Source: Zoogloeaceae bacterium (lineage in GTDB: Bacteria; Pseudomonadota; Gammaproteobacteria; Burkholderiales; Rhodocyclaceae). From it: DNA of 7,843 nucleotides. The translations under genes were made by a program, and so were the position numbers. Positions within the stretch are counted from its first letter, which is position 1; each line of letters opens with the position of its first letter. The stretch spans positions 1 to 7,843 of the forward strand of contig JAITDH010000103.1 in assembly GCA_031282665.1 (NCBI GenBank), read 5' to 3'. The notes below the pieces were generated by a model that did no database searches, had not been told where the DNA came from, and was given only the letters and a program-made list of their open reading frames with translations. This document shows, in pieces, positions 6,420 through 7,843 of this stretch.

Positions 6420-7673
6420 ATGAACATCCTGGTACTCGGCGCGGGGGTAGTCGGCACGACGACCGCCTGGTATCTGCGCCAGGCCGGGCATGAAGTCACG
6501 GTAATCGAGCGGCGCGAAGCCGCCGGAATGGAGACCAGCTTCGCCAATGGCGGGCAGATTTCCGTTTCGCACGCCGAACCCTGGGCCAATCCGCACGCCC
6601 TGCCGCAGGCGCTGGCCTGGCTTGGACGCGAAGACGCGCCGCTCCTCTTTCGCCTGCGCCCCTTCGACCTGCCCCTGCTTTCCTGGTCCTTCGCCTTTCT
6701 CAAGAATTGCCTGCCGGGACGCACCCGCGACAACATCCGCGCCATCGTCCGCCTGGCGCTCCACAGCCGCGAGCAACTGCAAATCCTCCGCCAGACCCTG
6801 GCGGAAGCCGAAGGAGCGGACTTCAACCGCGAATACGACGGCCTGCAAAAAGGCATCCTGCACTTCTACACCGACCGCGACGCCTTCGCCCGCGCCATCT
6901 CCGCCGCCCGCCTGATGCAGAACTTCGGCCTCGCGCGCGAACCCATCGACGCGGACGCCTGCATCCGCCTCGAACCGGCGCTCGCTCCGGCGCGCCATCT
7001 CATCGTCGGCGGCGACTACACGCCCACCGACGAATCCGGCGACGCGCACCGTTTCACCCGCGCCCTGGCCGCGCGCGCCGCCGCCGCCGGCGTCGTCTTC
7101 CACTACGAAACCGCCGTCGCCGGACTGACAATGCAAAGCGGCAGGGTGGCGGGCATCCGCCTGGCCGACGGCCGCCCGCTTTTCGCCGACCTCTGCGTGC
7201 TGGCCCTCGGCAGCTATTCCGCGCCCTTCCTGCGTCCCTATGGCATCCGCCTGCCGGTCTATCCCGCCAAAGGCTATTCCGTCACCCTGGACCTCCAGCC
7301 CGACACCCTCGCCCCCTATGTCAGCCTGACCGACGACGAACACAAGCTCGTCTTCTCCCGCCTCGGCAACCGCCTGCGCATCGCGGGAACCGCCGAATTC
7401 AACGGCTACAACCTCGACCTGAACCCCATCCGCTGCCAGGCCATCCTGCAACGCGCGCAACAGATCTTCCCGCAACTCTCCCATGTCGGCGAACCGCGCT
7501 ACTGGTGCGGCCTGCGCCCGGTCACCCCGTCCAACGTCCCCCTACTCGGCCCGAGCGGACTCCCCGGTCTCTGGCTCAACACCGGACACGGTACTCTGGG
7601 CTGGACCCTGGCCTGCGGCTCCGCCGCGACGCTGGCGGCGGAGATCAGGGATCAGGAATCGGGGATCAGATGA
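6420..7673 (+). CDS. dadA: D-amino-acid dehydrogenase, DadA-like FAD oxidoreductase with altered C-terminus
   Basis: The 417-residue product resembles the small subunit of D-amino-acid dehydrogenase, a membrane-associated flavoenzyme that converts D-amino acids, chiefly D-alanine, to 2-oxo acids and ammonia and passes electrons to the respiratory chain. The FAD Rossmann motif GAGVVG is at residues 7-12, followed by TAWYLRQAGHEVTVIER. FANGGQIS, DESGDAHRFT, VYPAKGYSVTL and GHGTLGWTLACGSA all have counterparts in E. coli DadA. ATG 6420 is the only in-frame start after the upstream stop; its ribosome binding site is weak (purine-rich GGGCGGCGG directly before it). The C-terminus is odd. E. coli DadA continues well past the ACGSG motif with a conserved tail, whereas here the last ten residues (408-417) come from the heptamer repeat at 7643-7669 and its edge. 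The core looks complete, but the family tail is missing. A related amino-acid oxidase of another specificity is possible. Confidence 0.9.
   Translation: MNILVLGAGVVGTTTAWYLRQAGHEVTVIERREAAGMETSFANGGQISVSHAEPWANPHALPQALAWLGREDAPLLFRLRPFDLPLLSWSFAFLKNCLPGRTRDNIRAIVRLALHSREQLQILRQTLAEAEGADFNREYDGLQKGILHFYTDRDAFARAISAARLMQNFGLAREPIDADACIRLEPALAPARHLIVGGDYTPTDESGDAHRFTRALAARAAAAGVVFHYETAVAGLTMQSGRVAGIRLADGRPLFADLCVLALGSYSAPFLRPYGIRLPVYPAKGYSVTLDLQPDTLAPYVSLTDDEHKLVFSRLGNRLRIAGTAEFNGYNLDLNPIRCQAILQRAQQIFPQLSHVGEPRYWCGLRPVTPSNVPLLGPSGLPGLWLNTGHGTLGWTLACGSAATLAAEIRDQESGIR
7643..7669 (+). repeat. Heptanucleotide repeat at the 3' end of dadA
   Basis: GATCAGG, GATCAGG, AATCGGG, GATCAG: a 7-base period, the same family as blocks A and C. 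Its GATCAGGGATCAGG also occurs on the opposite strand within block C. It overlaps the dadA coding end, encodes most of the tail EIRDQESGIR and runs to within one base of the stop codon. Confidence 0.8.
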
Positions 7674-7691
7674 AAACCGCGTCAAACAACT

Positions 7692-7696
7692 GGAGG
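7692..7696 (+). promoter_or_regulatory. Ribosome binding site of the last gene
   Basis: GGAGG lies six bases before ATG 7703, near-ideal spacing. It is the main evidence that a real gene begins there. Confidence 0.75.
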
Positions 7697-7702
7697 CTTG
7701 GC

Positions 7703-7843
7703 ATGAGCTTTGATTTATTTGTTTATCATCTTGAAGCCGGAAACGCCGCTCCGGCTGACAAGGCCGCTGTCCTGGAGGCACTGCGTCAATGCCCGGACAT
7801 CGTCAACAATAGCGGATCGTCTGTTGAATTCACCGACGGTTCA
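7703..7843 (+). CDS. Hypothetical protein, 5' part only (runs off the window)
   Basis: The frame from ATG 7703 stays open for 47 codons to the window edge. The product starts MSFDLFVYHLEAGNAAPADK and continues with a probable short helix (AVLEALRQC). There is no signal peptide or membrane segment in the visible part. A strong GGAGG ribosome binding site supports the start, and the gene begins 29 bases after the dadA stop. I recall that a start of the MSFDLFV or MSYDLFV kind occurs in uncharacterised bacterial proteins, but I cannot assign a family or function. Codon use looks slightly less GC-rich than in the neighbouring genes. Confidence 0.75.
   Translation, partial: MSFDLFVYHLEAGNAAPADKAAVLEALRQCPDIVNNSGSSVEFTDGS

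Noticed and set aside
5376..7484. 702-codon open frame on the minus strand opposite the DHH and dadA genes
   Set aside because: It spans two well-supported genes on the other strand, shows no motifs and has shadow-like composition.

Overview
The window is about 60% GC (estimated by eye) and densely coded. All five supported genes are on the + strand. The protein set (a membrane-anchored PAS-GGDEF-EAL protein, a MaeB-type malic enzyme fused to a phosphotransacetylase domain, a DHH phosphoesterase and a DadA-type D-amino-acid dehydrogenase) fits a Gram-negative proteobacterium. I lean towards a Betaproteobacterium such as a Rhodocyclales or Nitrosomonadales member, but that is inference from gene type and composition only.

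Layout: bases 1-201 are an AT-richer leader with no clear gene. A large c-di-GMP signalling protein follows (202-2814). The spacer at 2815-3063 is filled mostly by heptanucleotide repeats in inverted arrangement, then a candidate promoter. maeB (3064-5337) ends in a strong 13-bp hairpin terminator. A DHH-family phosphoesterase (5418-6359) and a dadA-like dehydrogenase (6420-7673) come next, 60 bp apart and probably co-transcribed. A further gene with a good ribosome binding site starts at 7703 and runs off the right edge.

How the genes relate: MaeB (malate to pyruvate, NADPH and CO2) and the DadA homologue (D-amino acids such as D-alanine to 2-oxo acids such as pyruvate) both feed the pyruvate node. 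The terminator between them argues against one operon. The first gene is a separate signalling unit with an intact diguanylate cyclase site, an intact inhibitory site and a strongly degenerate phosphodiesterase domain.

I do not see a new multi-gene system here. The points worth a second look are: (1) the degenerate EAL domain; (2) a C-terminal region whose residue spacing matches the CZB zinc-sensor domain exactly but with two of four ligands replaced; (3) dispersed heptamer repeats at 2837-2971 and 7643-7669; and (4) the last residues of the DadA homologue being encoded by that repeat in place of the usual family C-terminus.
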